DNA from: Thermalbibacter longus
Lineage (GTDB): Bacteria; Chloroflexota; Chloroflexia; Thermomicrobiales; Thermomicrobiaceae
DNA length: 64,000 bases
NCBI RefSeq assembly: GCF_023806485.1
Contig: NZ_JAMSLR010000002.1
Span: forward strand, 310,001-374,000
Direction of reading: 5' to 3'
In this document: positions 1-8,900 of the stretch, piece by piece
Layout of the letters: the number at the start of each line of letters is the position of its first letter
How positions within the stretch are numbered: the first letter of the stretch is position 1
Position numbers and translations under genes: made by a program
Notes under the pieces: model-generated
Database searches by the model: none
What the model was told of the DNA's origin: nothing
Seen by the model: the letters and a program-made list of their open reading frames with translations, nothing else

Positions 1-452
1 TGGTGCGTGCGGTGGCCGAGACCGGGCAGCCGCTCCCGTCGCTCGAGGGCACGATCGACGATGCGTTCAGCGGCCTCGATGAGCGTGCGGCCCTCCCGCT
101 CGGCCCACTGGATTCCTTCGGCGAGCAGCACCATACACTGCTCACCGGCGCCACCATGGTAGTCGCCAATCGCCAGGATGCCGGCGGCGATGGCGGCTTC
201 TGGAGCCCTCCGGTTCCCCGAAGCTGCAACTCGGGCAGCGAGCGCCGAGGGGGCTCCAGGCCCGTGATCGCTGCTCGCGATCAGGATCGCATCGATCAGG
301 CGTCGCTCCCCAGGTGAGGGCAGCCGCGAACGGTGAATCAGGTAGAGCGTGTCCGCGAAGCTAGCATGTTGCATCAGCTCGGTGATGTCGTAACCACGGA
401 TTCGGATGTGCTCGGCTCCGGCATCAGTGATAGCAGTACGCCAGGGTTCCAT
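1..452 (-). CDS. Citrate synthase-family citryl-CoA lyase-like protein (partial, 3' end off the window)
   Basis: Reading the minus strand from ATG 452 gives about 150 codons running off the left edge. The protein opens with IRIRGYDITELMQHASF, the start of the citrate synthase fold. It continues with DHGPGAPSALAARVAASG (compare the NASTF..R segment), GDYHGGAGEQ (the first catalytic His of citrate synthase) and PGLGHRTH (the GHRVYK His). The short, compact N-terminus resembles proteins annotated as citryl-CoA lyase rather than full citrate synthases. Family members cleave or form a citryl-CoA-type thioester to acetyl-CoA plus an oxoacid. It lies 23 bp after the CoA-transferase stop, with a GAGGAAG ribosome site, and is the last visible gene of the transporter operon. 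The third catalytic residue (Asp) lies outside the window, so activity and substrate cannot be judged. Confidence 0.8.
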   Translation of the reverse strand, partial: MEPWRTAITDAGAEHIRIRGYDITELMQHASFADTLYLIHRSRLPSPGERRLIDAILIASSDHGPGAPSALAARVAASGNRRAPEAAIAAGILAIGDYHGGAGEQCMVLLAEGIQWAEREGRTLIEAAERIVDRALERRERLPGLGHRTH

Positions 453-475
453 GAGTCTTCCTCGCTTTCGTCTAT

Positions 476-1660
476 TCAGATGATCCCCTCTGCGCGGAGC
501 TCCTGAAGCTCCTCGTCACTCAGGCCGAGCTCGTCGCGGTAGATGGCATCGTTGTCAGCACCGAGGGCCGGGCCAGGGTGCCGAATCTCACCGGGTGTCT
601 CGGATAGGAGCGGGATGACCCGGTGCATGCGCACAAAGCCCTGCTCGTCGACGACGTCGAGGAAGAGCCCGCGCGCCTGCCAGTGTGGATCACGAGCGAT
701 GTCGGCGATGGTTTGTACGGGTACGGCGGTTAGCCGGTGGCGCTCGATGATCTGCCGGTTCTCCTCCAGGGTACGGCTGGCGATTGCCTCCTCGACGAGC
801 CGGTCCAACTCACGGGCATGCCGGACTCGTGCCTCGTTGGTGGCGAAGCGCGGGTCTTCCAGAAGGTATCCGAGGCCGTAGGCGCGCAGGAAGCGTTCGG
901 CTGTATCGGGCGTCGAGGCGCTGACCGCGAGGTATTCGCCGTCGGCCGTCCGGTAGATGCCGCGCGGGGCGGCGTTGCGGGAGCGGCTGCCCTGGCGTGT
1001 CCGGACGACTCCGAGTTCGGCGTACTCGGCCGCTAGCGGACCCAGAACCGAGAAGATCGCCTCGAAGAGGGCGACATCGATGACCTGGCCGCTTCCATCG
1101 TGAACATCCCGGTGATAGAGCGCCATCAACGTGGCGCTGGCCGCGTAGAGCGCGGCGTACATGTCGGCCATCGGGAACGGCGGGAGGAGCGGTGGGCCGT
1201 CCGGCTCCCCGGTCATGGCAGCGAGGCCGCTGGCGGCCTCCACCAGCGTGCCGAACCCCGGCCGGTCGCGGTATGGACCATCCTGGCCCCAGCCGGAGAT
1301 GCGGACGATCACCAGCTTCGGGTTCCGTTCGAGGAGGGCGTCGGGGCCGAGGCCCCAACTCTCCAGCTTGCCGGGCACGAACGACTCCACCAGCACGTCG
1401 AAGCGCGGTACCAGGTGCAGAAGAAGGTGACGACCCCTCGGGTGCGCCATGTTGAGCGTGATCGATCGCTTGTTTCGGCCATAGACCCGCCACCAGTACG
1501 GGCGATCGCCGGTCGTCCAGGTGCGCAGCGGGTCACCCCGCCCTGGCTGCTCCACCTTGACGACATCGGCTCCGAAGTCACCCAGCAGCATCCCAAGCAT
1601 GCCGCCGGCCACCAGGCGTGAGAGATCGAGCACCCGGATCCCGGCGAGCGGTTTCGGCAT
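476..1660 (-). CDS. CaiB/BaiF family (class III) CoA-transferase
   Basis: 394 residues, the usual length for a family III CoA-transferase. The N-terminus PLAGIRVLDLSRLVAG and GDFGADVVKVEQPGRGD is typical, and the catalytic Asp that carries the acyl anhydride is D166 in FPMADMYAALYA. These enzymes move CoA between carboxylic acids in the cytoplasm (formyl/oxalyl-CoA, carnitine, succinyl-CoA:malate or citramalate transferases). The start ATG shares one base with the stop of the ABC ATPase gene (TGATG), so translation is probably coupled. Between an uptake system and a citrate-synthase-like lyase, its likely job is to activate the imported acid as a CoA thioester for cleavage. Donor and acceptor acids cannot be read from sequence. 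Confidence 0.93.
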   Translation of the reverse strand: MPKPLAGIRVLDLSRLVAGGMLGMLLGDFGADVVKVEQPGRGDPLRTWTTGDRPYWWRVYGRNKRSITLNMAHPRGRHLLLHLVPRFDVLVESFVPGKLESWGLGPDALLERNPKLVIVRISGWGQDGPYRDRPGFGTLVEAASGLAAMTGEPDGPPLLPPFPMADMYAALYAASATLMALYHRDVHDGSGQVIDVALFEAIFSVLGPLAAEYAELGVVRTRQGSRSRNAAPRGIYRTADGEYLAVSASTPDTAERFLRAYGLGYLLEDPRFATNEARVRHARELDRLVEEAIASRTLEENRQIIERHRLTAVPVQTIADIARDPHWQARGLFLDVVDEQGFVRMHRVIPLLSETPGEIRHPGPALGADNDAIYRDELGLSDEELQELRAEGII

Positions 1661-2739
1661 CAGCTTCCCTCCTCCGGAGGCAGGACTACCAGTGCCTCAG
1701 GCGGCAGTTTGAGCCGCACCTTGCCATCGGGCAACTCCATCGCGGTCTCGACGCGCAGGGTCCCAGCCGGGGTTTCGACGAGCGACTGGTAACGGGAGCC
1801 GAGGTAGACCTGGCTGCGTTTGATTCCTGGCACGATGTTGACGGTATCCCCATCCGCGGCGAGCGTGATGCGTTCTGCCCGCACCGCGAGAACCACCGGC
1901 TCGCCTGGTTGCCGGGCCAGCGCGTGGGTCACGCAGAGCTCGATCTCTCCACCCACCCGTACGCGGAGCAGGCCGTCTGAGCGGTCGCTGACAGTGCCGT
2001 CCAGGAACGAGGTCGCTCCGATGAAGTCGGCGACGAAGCGGGTCGCCGGTCGCTCGTAAATCTCCCTGGGCGGGCCGTACTGGAGCACCTTTCCGGCAGA
2101 CATCACCGCAACGAGATCGGAGATGGCCAGCGCCTCCGCCTGATCGTGGGTGACATACACAGTGGTAATCCCGAGTCGCTGCTGGAACTCGCGCAGCCAG
2201 AAGCGAGCCTGCTCACGCACCTTGGCGTCCAGGTTGGAAAGCGGCTCGTCGAGCAGCAACACTGCTGGCTGGCTCACAACCGCTCGCGCCAGCGCAACGC
2301 GCTGCTGCTGGCCACCGGAGAGCTGGTACGGGTATCGCCGCTCCATCCCACCGAGGCCGACCAGCTCCAGCACCTCGGTGATCCGCCGGTGGATCTCGTC
2401 CCGTGGTACCTTCTGCAGCCGCAGGCCGAAGGCAAGGTTGTCGAAGACCGTCATGTGTGGCCAGAGCGCGTAGCTCTGGAAAACCATACCGAGCCGGCGT
2501 CGCTCGGGTGGCAAGAAGATCCGCCGGGACGCATCGGTGAGAATGGTTCCGGCAACGCGGATGACGCCGGCGTCCGGCCGCTCGAGCCCGGCGATGCAGT
2601 TGAGGGTGGTCGTCTTTCCACACCCTGAGGGACCGAGCAGGCTCACCAGTTTGCCGGCCGGCACGGTCAACGACACGTTGTCGACGGCGAGCACTGGCCC
2701 GTAGTGTTTGACGAGGCCTTCGATAACGAGATCACCCAT
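1660..2739 (-). CDS. ABC transporter ATP-binding protein, Fe(III)/spermidine/putrescine (FbpC/PotA) type
   Basis: 359 residues. Walker A GPSGCGKT is at 36-43, the Q loop MVFQSYALWPHMTVFDN near 85-101, signature LSGGQ at 140-144 and Walker B VLLLDEP at 160-166. After about residue 235 a TOBE-like C-terminal region follows (FVADFIGATSFLDGTV, then LAVRAERITL), as in FbpC, PotA and ThiQ-like importers. It energises the fused permease encoded just upstream. The gap to the permease stop is one base and it overlaps the CoA-transferase start. The importer class is firm. The substrate is not, since this group carries iron, polyamines, thiamine, phosphonates and organic acids. Confidence 0.95.
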   Translation of the reverse strand: MGDLVIEGLVKHYGPVLAVDNVSLTVPAGKLVSLLGPSGCGKTTTLNCIAGLERPDAGVIRVAGTILTDASRRIFLPPERRRLGMVFQSYALWPHMTVFDNLAFGLRLQKVPRDEIHRRITEVLELVGLGGMERRYPYQLSGGQQQRVALARAVVSQPAVLLLDEPLSNLDAKVREQARFWLREFQQRLGITTVYVTHDQAEALAISDLVAVMSAGKVLQYGPPREIYERPATRFVADFIGATSFLDGTVSDRSDGLLRVRVGGEIELCVTHALARQPGEPVVLAVRAERITLAADGDTVNIVPGIKRSQVYLGSRYQSLVETPAGTLRVETAMELPDGKVRLKLPPEALVVLPPEEGS

Positions 2740-2740
2740 G

Positions 2741-4447
2741 CTACCTCCTCCGCAGCAGGGCGCTGCTGGCTGCCAGGACGATGAGAGTCAGAACGATCTG
2801 GATACTGGCGAGGGCCGCGACCGGGCCAGAATTTCCCTGCCGCCAGAGCTCGATCATCGTCGTCCCGATGACCTCGGAGCCCCGGGCGAAGAGGAACAAC
2901 GCGCTCGAGTACTCCTTCAGGAAGGTGATGACGAGCAGGGTGTACCCGGAGAGCAGAGCAGGACGCACCAGCGGGAGCAGGATCCGGCGCGTCGTTCCCA
3001 GCCAGTCGGCACCAGCCACCCGGGCGGCGCGGTCGAGTTCGGGTGAGATGCGGAGGATCGCCGGGCTGACCGCGCCGAAGCCGAGAGGGATGTAGCGCAT
3101 GATGAAGGCTGCCATCAGAGCCCAAATCGTGTTGCGCACTGCGCCCAGGCCGGGAATGAGCAGGAAGGCCCACAGGAAGCCGATGCCGACAATGATCCCG
3201 GGGATCGCGCGCGGGTAGAGCGCAAGGTACGTCAGAGCACGCCGGCCAGGAAATTCCGATCGGTAGGACATCAGCGAGATGAAGGCCATGAAGAGGATGC
3301 CGATCGCCCCGCCGAGCGTGGCGATAATCAGACTGTTCACGATCGAGCGCCGATATGCCTCTGTCTCGAGGATCAAGCGGTAGTTCTCCCAGGTCAGCAC
3401 CTGGAGCGGGTTAATCAACGGGCTGAGGAAGGCGGTCGCTGACTGTGCCACGATGCCGCTCAGCGGGAGCAGCACCGCGAACGTGAAGTACGCCATCACG
3501 AACACGAACGCGAGCCAGCGAAGGGACCCCAGCTGCATGGGCCGGATACGGGAAGCCCGGCCTCCGGTGGTGACAAACCGCCGTTCCTCGCTGACCAGCC
3601 GCTCCTGCACCCAGACCAGCGCAGTGACGATGGCAACCGTGAGGACCGAGATCGCAGCGATGGCACCGTAGTCGATCCTGCCCCCGGCAATGCCGAGGAT
3701 ATAGAGGTAGCTCGCGAGCACTCGGATGCCGGCAGGGGTGCCCAGCACGAGCGGGATCGATAGGAGTTCCAGAGCCGAGACGAAGGTCAGAAGCGCGCTA
3801 TAAGTGATGGCGGGACGAAGGAGCGGCAACGTGACGGCGCGGATCGCCCGCAGCGGCCCGGCACCGGCGATCCGCGCCGCATCCTCGACCTGGGGATCTG
3901 AGAGGCTCAGCGCGGCCGTGCAGTACAGGTAGGTGTAGGGCACGTAGTAGACCATCGAGACGACAGCCAGACCGGGGATGCTGTAGAGATTCCAAGGGTC
4001 GTGGCCGATGAGTTGACGCGCCCAGATCGTGAGGTAGCCCTGCGGGCCGTAGATCACCGCCCAGGCAAACGCCAGGACGAGCGGCGACACGTAAAAGGGG
4101 AGGATGACGAGACTGTTCAGTAGCCCACGGGCCGGGAGATCGGTGCGCTCGATCAGGATCGCCAGCACTGTGCCCAGCGTGACCGCCAGCACCGTCGTGA
4201 GTGCTGCGAACGCGACCGTCGTGCCGACCACGCTCCAGAACGCGCCGCTGCTTAGGACGCGCGTGAAATTGGACAGCGTGAAGGCGCGCACCGGGTCATA
4301 GAGAGGCCGGGTGCTGAAAGCCTGTACCAGGATAGGTACCAGCGGAAAGAACACGAGAGCCACCGTCGCGGCGGCGAGCGCCACCTGGACAGGCAGGTCG
4401 AGTGATCGCCGCGTGACTGGCCTGGCTGCTTCGACCGTTACGGTCAT
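2741..4447 (-). CDS. ABC transporter permease, two fused transmembrane domains (FbpB type)
   Basis: 568 residues from ATG 4447, chosen because GGAGGGG lies a few bases upstream. A GTG four codons earlier (4459) is also in frame. Two BPD_transp_1 permease halves are joined in one chain. Each half has its own EAA coupling loop: AARIAGAGPLRAIRAVTLP in the first and AARVAGADWLGTTRRILLP in the second. The connecting loop near the middle is positively charged (SEERRFVTTGGRASRIRP). This fused layout is standard for FbpB-like Fe(III) and related importers. It forms the inner-membrane channel for the lipoprotein encoded upstream and the ATPase downstream. Confidence 0.93.
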   Translation of the reverse strand: MTVTVEAARPVTRRSLDLPVQVALAAATVALVFFPLVPILVQAFSTRPLYDPVRAFTLSNFTRVLSSGAFWSVVGTTVAFAALTTVLAVTLGTVLAILIERTDLPARGLLNSLVILPFYVSPLVLAFAWAVIYGPQGYLTIWARQLIGHDPWNLYSIPGLAVVSMVYYVPYTYLYCTAALSLSDPQVEDAARIAGAGPLRAIRAVTLPLLRPAITYSALLTFVSALELLSIPLVLGTPAGIRVLASYLYILGIAGGRIDYGAIAAISVLTVAIVTALVWVQERLVSEERRFVTTGGRASRIRPMQLGSLRWLAFVFVMAYFTFAVLLPLSGIVAQSATAFLSPLINPLQVLTWENYRLILETEAYRRSIVNSLIIATLGGAIGILFMAFISLMSYRSEFPGRRALTYLALYPRAIPGIIVGIGFLWAFLLIPGLGAVRNTIWALMAAFIMRYIPLGFGAVSPAILRISPELDRAARVAGADWLGTTRRILLPLVRPALLSGYTLLVITFLKEYSSALFLFARGSEVIGTTMIELWRQGNSGPVAALASIQIVLTLIVLAASSALLRRR

Positions 4448-4504
4448 GGTCCCCTCCACACCGGTTCACAGCGGCCGCTTGCCCGCTTACGCCGGTTTTG
4501 GCCC

Positions 4505-5794
4505 TCATGGACGGCCAAACGCCTGCTTCCAGCGGCTCAGGAACTCCTGCGTCTTGGCCTGATCGGTCAGATCGGGATCGAAGGAGAACGGCAGCGCATT
4601 CTCCTGGCCGATCTCTGCGATGACGGTGTTGAGGTGAAACTCAACCTGATCAGCCACGTCCGGGCGGTACGGTGTGAGTCCTCCCTGGGCCCAGGCGATC
4701 TGGCCCTCGCGCGACAGCATGAAGTCGAGGAGGAGTCGAGCTGAGTTGGGGCTCTGTGCAGCTTTGGTTATGCCGGCTCCGCGCGTGTTCAGCGGGGTGC
4801 CGTCGCCGATCAACCCCCAACCGAGTACCGGCTCGGCCTCAGGGTAGCGCGGGAAGACCGAGATCGTGGAGACGAAGAAGCCGAGTTTCGCCTCCCCCGC
4901 CAGCGTCGCGTCGACCATTCGGCCTGCAGATGACTGCACCTGGACGCTGGCCTGGCCGATCCTGCTCAGAATATCCCAGCCCTGCTCACCGGCCTTCTTG
5001 ATCCAGAACCAGAATGCAGCGAATCCGGTTGCGACCTGCTCGGCGTCGTAGGTGGTAATCCGACCCTGCCAGTCTCCGGGGTTGGCCTGCACCATCTCGG
5101 CGAGCTCGGCCATCGTCTTGGGCGGAGTCTGGACCAACTGCTTATTCCAGATGAAGACAAGCGGGTCAGCCGAGACGACGTAGACGCCCTCAGCGAGTTG
5201 TGCCCAGTCGGGTAGGTACTGGGCCTCCGGAGACTGGTAGACGTTCAGCTCGTCTCGGGAGATGAACTCCTGCCAGGCATCGGGTGCCGAGGTGATGATC
5301 ATATCGGCAGTTCGGGCGCCGCTGGCGGCTTCCGGGTAGTAACGTTCGAAGACTTCGTACGAACCCAGGTCGCTGGTCTCGACAGTGATCCAGTCGTAGC
5401 GCTGGTTGAAGGCTTCGAGCACTGGCGCCCAATTCTGCTCTGACATGATGGAATAGACGATGAGTCGATCCTCCCCGCGGGAAGCCTCGACGATCTGGTC
5501 GTAGTCGGCTGGATAGTAGGCTGGCCAGCCGCCCTCGGTAGTCCCGGTGGGCGCAGCCTGGACGGTCGGTGTCGCGCCGGCAGCCGGGCTGGTCGCCGGC
5601 GTGGCCGCTGGCGTGGGCGTCCGCGCCGCCCCGGTCGGAGTGGCGGCGCCGGTTGCCGGTGTCGGTGTGGGCTCCGCACCGCCACCGCAGGCCGCCAGCA
5701 GCGCGCCAGCACCGCCGGCGGCCAGCAATCGCAGCAGGGCCCGGCGGCTCAGCGAGCGGTCGTTGAGGGCGAAACGACGGGTAAACTCAGTCAT
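4505..5794 (-). CDS. Extracellular solute-binding lipoprotein (FbpA-like, family 1)
   Basis: 429 residues. Start ATG 5794 is preceded by AGGAG, and longer readings upstream look like noise. The leader has a twin-arginine-like SRRALLRLL followed by LLAAC (lipidated Cys36), so export could be by Tat or Sec with lipid anchoring. A Pro/Thr/Ala-rich linker of about 50 residues follows, then a periplasmic-binding fold containing IVYSIMSEQNWAPVLEAFN, DMIITSAPDAWQEF and GAGITKAAQSPNSARLLLDF. These resemble Fe(III), thiamine and 2-aminoethylphosphonate binding proteins. It captures the ligand for the permease/ATPase pair that follows. The conserved Tyr pair of ferric-binding proteins is not obvious, so iron is not the favoured substrate. 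Confidence 0.92.
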   Translation of the reverse strand: MTEFTRRFALNDRSLSRRALLRLLAAGGAGALLAACGGGAEPTPTPATGAATPTGAARTPTPAATPATSPAAGATPTVQAAPTGTTEGGWPAYYPADYDQIVEASRGEDRLIVYSIMSEQNWAPVLEAFNQRYDWITVETSDLGSYEVFERYYPEAASGARTADMIITSAPDAWQEFISRDELNVYQSPEAQYLPDWAQLAEGVYVVSADPLVFIWNKQLVQTPPKTMAELAEMVQANPGDWQGRITTYDAEQVATGFAAFWFWIKKAGEQGWDILSRIGQASVQVQSSAGRMVDATLAGEAKLGFFVSTISVFPRYPEAEPVLGWGLIGDGTPLNTRGAGITKAAQSPNSARLLLDFMLSREGQIAWAQGGLTPYRPDVADQVEFHLNTVIAEIGQENALPFSFDPDLTDQAKTQEFLSRWKQAFGRP

Positions 5795-5948
5795 GGCAGG
5801 TTCTCCTCTCCATTCGTGCGCTCCCGGGAGCGCGCGATCGGCTCCTCCTGTCTCTCCGCAATCTCCTCCTCTGGCATCACCCCCTTTCCACGTTGACTCG
5901 CCTCGCACTACAGGCTGAATGCAGGTACAGATCCCACGGCATCTGCGG

Positions 5949-6647
5949 CTAGCGTTCTGTATCTCGGGGTGACCCACCTCGCTGCTCGGTGTCGCGAGCC
6001 AGGCGCCAGGCCAGCGCGCGCTCGACATGATGGCGCGCAGCCTGCTCCGCGCGGTCGGCATCGTGATCGCGGACCGCCGCATAGATTACGCAGTGCTCCT
6101 CATACGACCGTTTCCGACGTGCCGGATCGCGGAGGGCGACGAAGCGGAAGCGCTCGACCTGCGGCTCCATCTCCATCAGGAGCCGCATGAGATAACGGTT
6201 CCCACTGGCCTGAGCCACGGCCAGGTGAAACTGGGTATTGAGTGCCTCGAGCTGCTCGTCGTCCCCACGCTCGAGCGCATCGGCCATTTGGGCGGTGAGC
6301 CCACCGAGGAGCCCGAGTACCGGTGGGGAGACATTGCGTGCGGCTTCGCGCGCGGCCATCCCTTCGAGTACAGCTCTGACACTGTAGAGATCGCGCAGCG
6401 CCGCGGGATCGAGATCGGCGACGACGGCGGTGCGCCCTGGTTGGAGACGGACGAGCCCCTCGGCGGCAAGTCGGCGAAGAGCCTCGCGGACCGGCGTGCG
6501 GCTCACGCCGAGCCGGGCAGCCAGTTCGCTCTCACGTAGCCGCACGCCAGGTGGAAGTCGGCCACGAACGATCGCGCGCTTCAAGCGCTCGTACGCCTCG
6601 TCAGAGCGATAGAGGCTCGTATCGGCGATCGGCTCGATCTCGATCAT
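5949..6647 (-). CDS. GntR family transcriptional regulator, FadR subfamily (FCD domain)
   Basis: 232 residues. A winged helix at about 15-80 (LRESELAARLGVSRTPVREALRRLAAEGLV) is followed by an all-helical FCD effector domain at about 85-215 (LYSVRAVLEGMAAREAA, then LNTQFHLAVAQASGN and CVIYAAVRDHDADRAEQAARHH). FCD domains bind small organic acids through a metal held by Asp/His residues. It is the first gene of the transport/CoA-transferase operon, 154 bp ahead of the binding protein, so it is the likely substrate-responsive switch. Its promoter carries a tandem GTATACCGA repeat that could be its own operator. The ligand is unknown. Confidence 0.93.
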   Translation of the reverse strand: MIEIEPIADTSLYRSDEAYERLKRAIVRGRLPPGVRLRESELAARLGVSRTPVREALRRLAAEGLVRLQPGRTAVVADLDPAALRDLYSVRAVLEGMAAREAARNVSPPVLGLLGGLTAQMADALERGDDEQLEALNTQFHLAVAQASGNRYLMRLLMEMEPQVERFRFVALRDPARRKRSYEEHCVIYAAVRDHDADRAEQAARHHVERALAWRLARDTEQRGGSPRDTER

Positions 6648-6666
6648 CGGCGGAGTTCGCTTTCCA

Positions 6667-6702
6667 GGTATACCGAGTATACCGAATCCTGCTCGTTGTC
6701 AA
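6667..6702 (-). promoter_or_regulatory. Promoter and putative tandem operator of the GntR regulator
   Basis: On the minus strand TTGACA (6702-6697) and TATACT (6681-6676) are 15 bp apart. Two exact tandem copies of GTATACCGA (plus strand 6668-6676 and 6677-6685) lie over the -10. The first sits in the perfect 8-bp palindrome GGTATACC (6667-6674). GntR/FCD regulators often bind GTATAC-like cores, so autorepression of the whole operon is plausible. The short 15-bp spacer suggests a weak or activator-dependent promoter. Confidence 0.55.
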
Positions 6703-6777
6703 CTCTGAGCCCGCGGGTCGCCGTGCGGGTAAAGGAGCCGTGGCTGGTGGCCACCTGGCGATCTGCGGGAAACGGTG

Positions 6778-8478
6778 TTAGAGCTGGCTGGTACTGTCCT
6801 GCTGGGTGCGGAGCTTCTGGAGGAATGCCTGGGTCTCGATCGTGCTGACACCGAACCGGTGTAAGGTGAAACGCGCCATCTCGAGGGCCAGCTCGAGTTC
6901 GCCGATCACCGCCTCGCTGACGCCGCGCTCGACCAGGAACGCGCGCTCACGGCGCGTATGCGTCCGGGCGACGATGTGAAGGTCGGGATTGACCTGGAGC
7001 GCGTAGTCCACGATGTGGCGCGTGCTCAGCGCATCCGGGATCGCGATGACGAGCACGCGCGCCTGCCTGAGCCGTGCCTGGTCGAGCAGGGTGCGATTGT
7101 CCCCCGAGCCGAGGAGCGCGGGGATACCCTGAGCACGGAGACGGCGAACGACGCCCTGATCGTGGTCGATGACGAGGAACGGGAAGCCTCGACGGCGTAA
7201 CGCATCCCCGATGACCCCACCGACGCGCCCGTAGCCGATGATCACCGCATGTCCCCGGAGGTGCGAGTCCGGATTTTCAAGAGCCGGAAGCCGGGAAAGC
7301 TCGCTCGCGGGCAGGAGTTGCTGGATCCGGGCGATCAGCGGCTGGCCGGCGAGGTGGAGAAGCGGGGCGAGGAAGATGCTCAACACGACGCTGGACACCA
7401 TCAAATTGAAGAGCGTCGATCCAACGATCCCCAGCTCAGCTCCCTCGCGCGCCAGCAGCAGAGAGAACTCCGCCGATTGAGCCAGAACGATGCCGGTGAG
7501 GATCGATGAGCCGAGAGGGTAGCGGAACAGCAGCATGATCGCAGCGACGATCATGCCTTTCAGCACGGAGATCGAGGCCACGCCGAGCAGCACCAGGGGT
7601 ATGTTGCGCACGATGAAGGCTGGGTCCACGAGCATGCCCACTGAAACGAAGAAAAGGACGATGAAGAGATCGCGGAGCGGGATGATATCGTCCAGGATCT
7701 GGTGCCAGATATCGGACTCGCTCACCACGATGCCGGCCACGAACGCGCCCAGCGCCAGCGAGAGCCCGAAGAAGGACGAGACGTACGCGGTGCCGAGCGC
7801 GAAGGCAGCGACCGCCACGATGAAGACTTCGCGATTCTGCGGACCGACTACTCGTTCGAAGAACCAGGGCAAGAGTTTCCACCCGACCGGTAGGAGGATG
7901 ACGAGGAACAGCCCCGCCTTTCCGATCGCCACCACGAGTTCGGTCCACAGGTCGTTCCCTTCGATCGCGAGGGCCGAGAAGATGACGACGAGCGCGACGG
8001 TGCTGAGATCTTGCACCGTTGACCACGCCAGCCCGATGCGCCCGTGCGTGGTGTCCATCTCTCCCCGATCGCCCAGCACCTTGCTGAGCACAGTGCTCGA
8101 CGAGTTCGAGACGACCGAGCCGAAGACGAACGCCTCCAGGGGACTCCATCCGAGCGCGACGCCGATCGCATAGCCGAGCGCGATCGTGACGATCACCTGG
8201 AGCAGGCCGCCGAGGATAGCGATTCTCCCTGCCCGGAGAAGGTCGTCGATGGAGATCTGAACTCCGACCGCGAACATCAGCAGGATGATCCCGATATTCG
8301 CGAGCGCCTCCACTATCTCCGGATTTCCGACGAAGCCGGGTGTGTGTGGCCCGATCAGGATCCCACCGAGGATGTACCCGACGATCGCTGATTGGCCGAG
8401 CCTCGTGGCGATAGCTGCCCCGATGAACCCGGCGACCAGCGCAAATGCCAGGTTGACGAGCAAGATGTCTTGAGCCAT
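6778..8478 (-). CDS. CPA2-type cation:proton antiporter with C-terminal TrkA-N domain (KefB/RosB-like)
   Basis: 566 residues with AGGGGG before ATG 8478. Residues 1-385 form a hydrophobic Na+/H+ exchanger domain of about 12 segments (IVGYILGGILIGPHTPG, FVFGSVVSNSSSTVLSKVL, LGAFVAGIVVSESD). From about 405 a Rossmann domain follows (HAVIIGYGRVGGVIGDALRRRG, then ALLGSGDNRTLLDQARL), as in KefB/KefC, where it senses nucleotide or glutathione adducts. The likely role is K+/Na+ efflux in exchange for protons. Ion specificity is not readable. It is monocistronic and faces away from the transsulfuration genes. Confidence 0.92.
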   Translation of the reverse strand: MAQDILLVNLAFALVAGFIGAAIATRLGQSAIVGYILGGILIGPHTPGFVGNPEIVEALANIGIILLMFAVGVQISIDDLLRAGRIAILGGLLQVIVTIALGYAIGVALGWSPLEAFVFGSVVSNSSSTVLSKVLGDRGEMDTTHGRIGLAWSTVQDLSTVALVVIFSALAIEGNDLWTELVVAIGKAGLFLVILLPVGWKLLPWFFERVVGPQNREVFIVAVAAFALGTAYVSSFFGLSLALGAFVAGIVVSESDIWHQILDDIIPLRDLFIVLFFVSVGMLVDPAFIVRNIPLVLLGVASISVLKGMIVAAIMLLFRYPLGSSILTGIVLAQSAEFSLLLAREGAELGIVGSTLFNLMVSSVVLSIFLAPLLHLAGQPLIARIQQLLPASELSRLPALENPDSHLRGHAVIIGYGRVGGVIGDALRRRGFPFLVIDHDQGVVRRLRAQGIPALLGSGDNRTLLDQARLRQARVLVIAIPDALSTRHIVDYALQVNPDLHIVARTHTRRERAFLVERGVSEAVIGELELALEMARFTLHRFGVSTIETQAFLQKLRTQQDSTSQL

Positions 8479-8830
8479 CGACCCCCTAGCAGGTACCGAA
8501 GAAGGGGCGCGGTCACGAGCATGACGACTCGCCTGTCTGAATGCGGCACGCTACCATCGAGTGCCCAGCCAGGCTGTGCTGGTTCCGAACGTCTGCCTGC
8601 CCCCGAGCGCCGAGCGCTGCGCGGTGGCGTAGATCGCGTACGTGGAACGAGGCCGAAACAGTCGGGCCGGCGAACCAGCCCTACGCTAAAGATAGTCGAT
8701 ACGGTTGCCTGTTCGCCAAGTGCCGGGCAGCGCGTGCCTGGGAGGGTCAGGATTAGGCAGGATCCGGCCGGCCTGGGAGTCATCGCCCACTGAGCGCCCT
8801 GAGCTGGAAGCGGCCGGAAGCGGTACCCTG
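8479..8830. other. Intergenic region between antiporter and transsulfuration genes
   Basis: About 350 bp with no credible gene on either strand. I looked for S-box or other sulfur-related riboswitch cores ahead of the transsulfuration genes and saw none. It should hold the antiporter promoter on the minus strand, but no convincing box pair was identified. Confidence 0.6.
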
Positions 8831-8839
8831 TGCTACAAT
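8831..8839 (+). promoter_or_regulatory. Extended -10 promoter for the transsulfuration genes
   Basis: TGCTACAAT is an extended -10 (TG-n-TACAAT) without a recognisable -35. Transcription would begin near 8846. This excludes the ATG at 8838 as the gene start and supports ATG 8901. Confidence 0.55.
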
Positions 8840-8900
8840 GCCGGCGCCTTCCTGGATTGCCGGCTCGCGGAAGGGGCTCGGGCCCGAGCTGGGCAGCGCG

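Noticed and set aside
8479-8900. SAM-type riboswitch upstream of the transsulfuration genes
   Set aside because: No S-box, SAM-II or SAH core sequence found.
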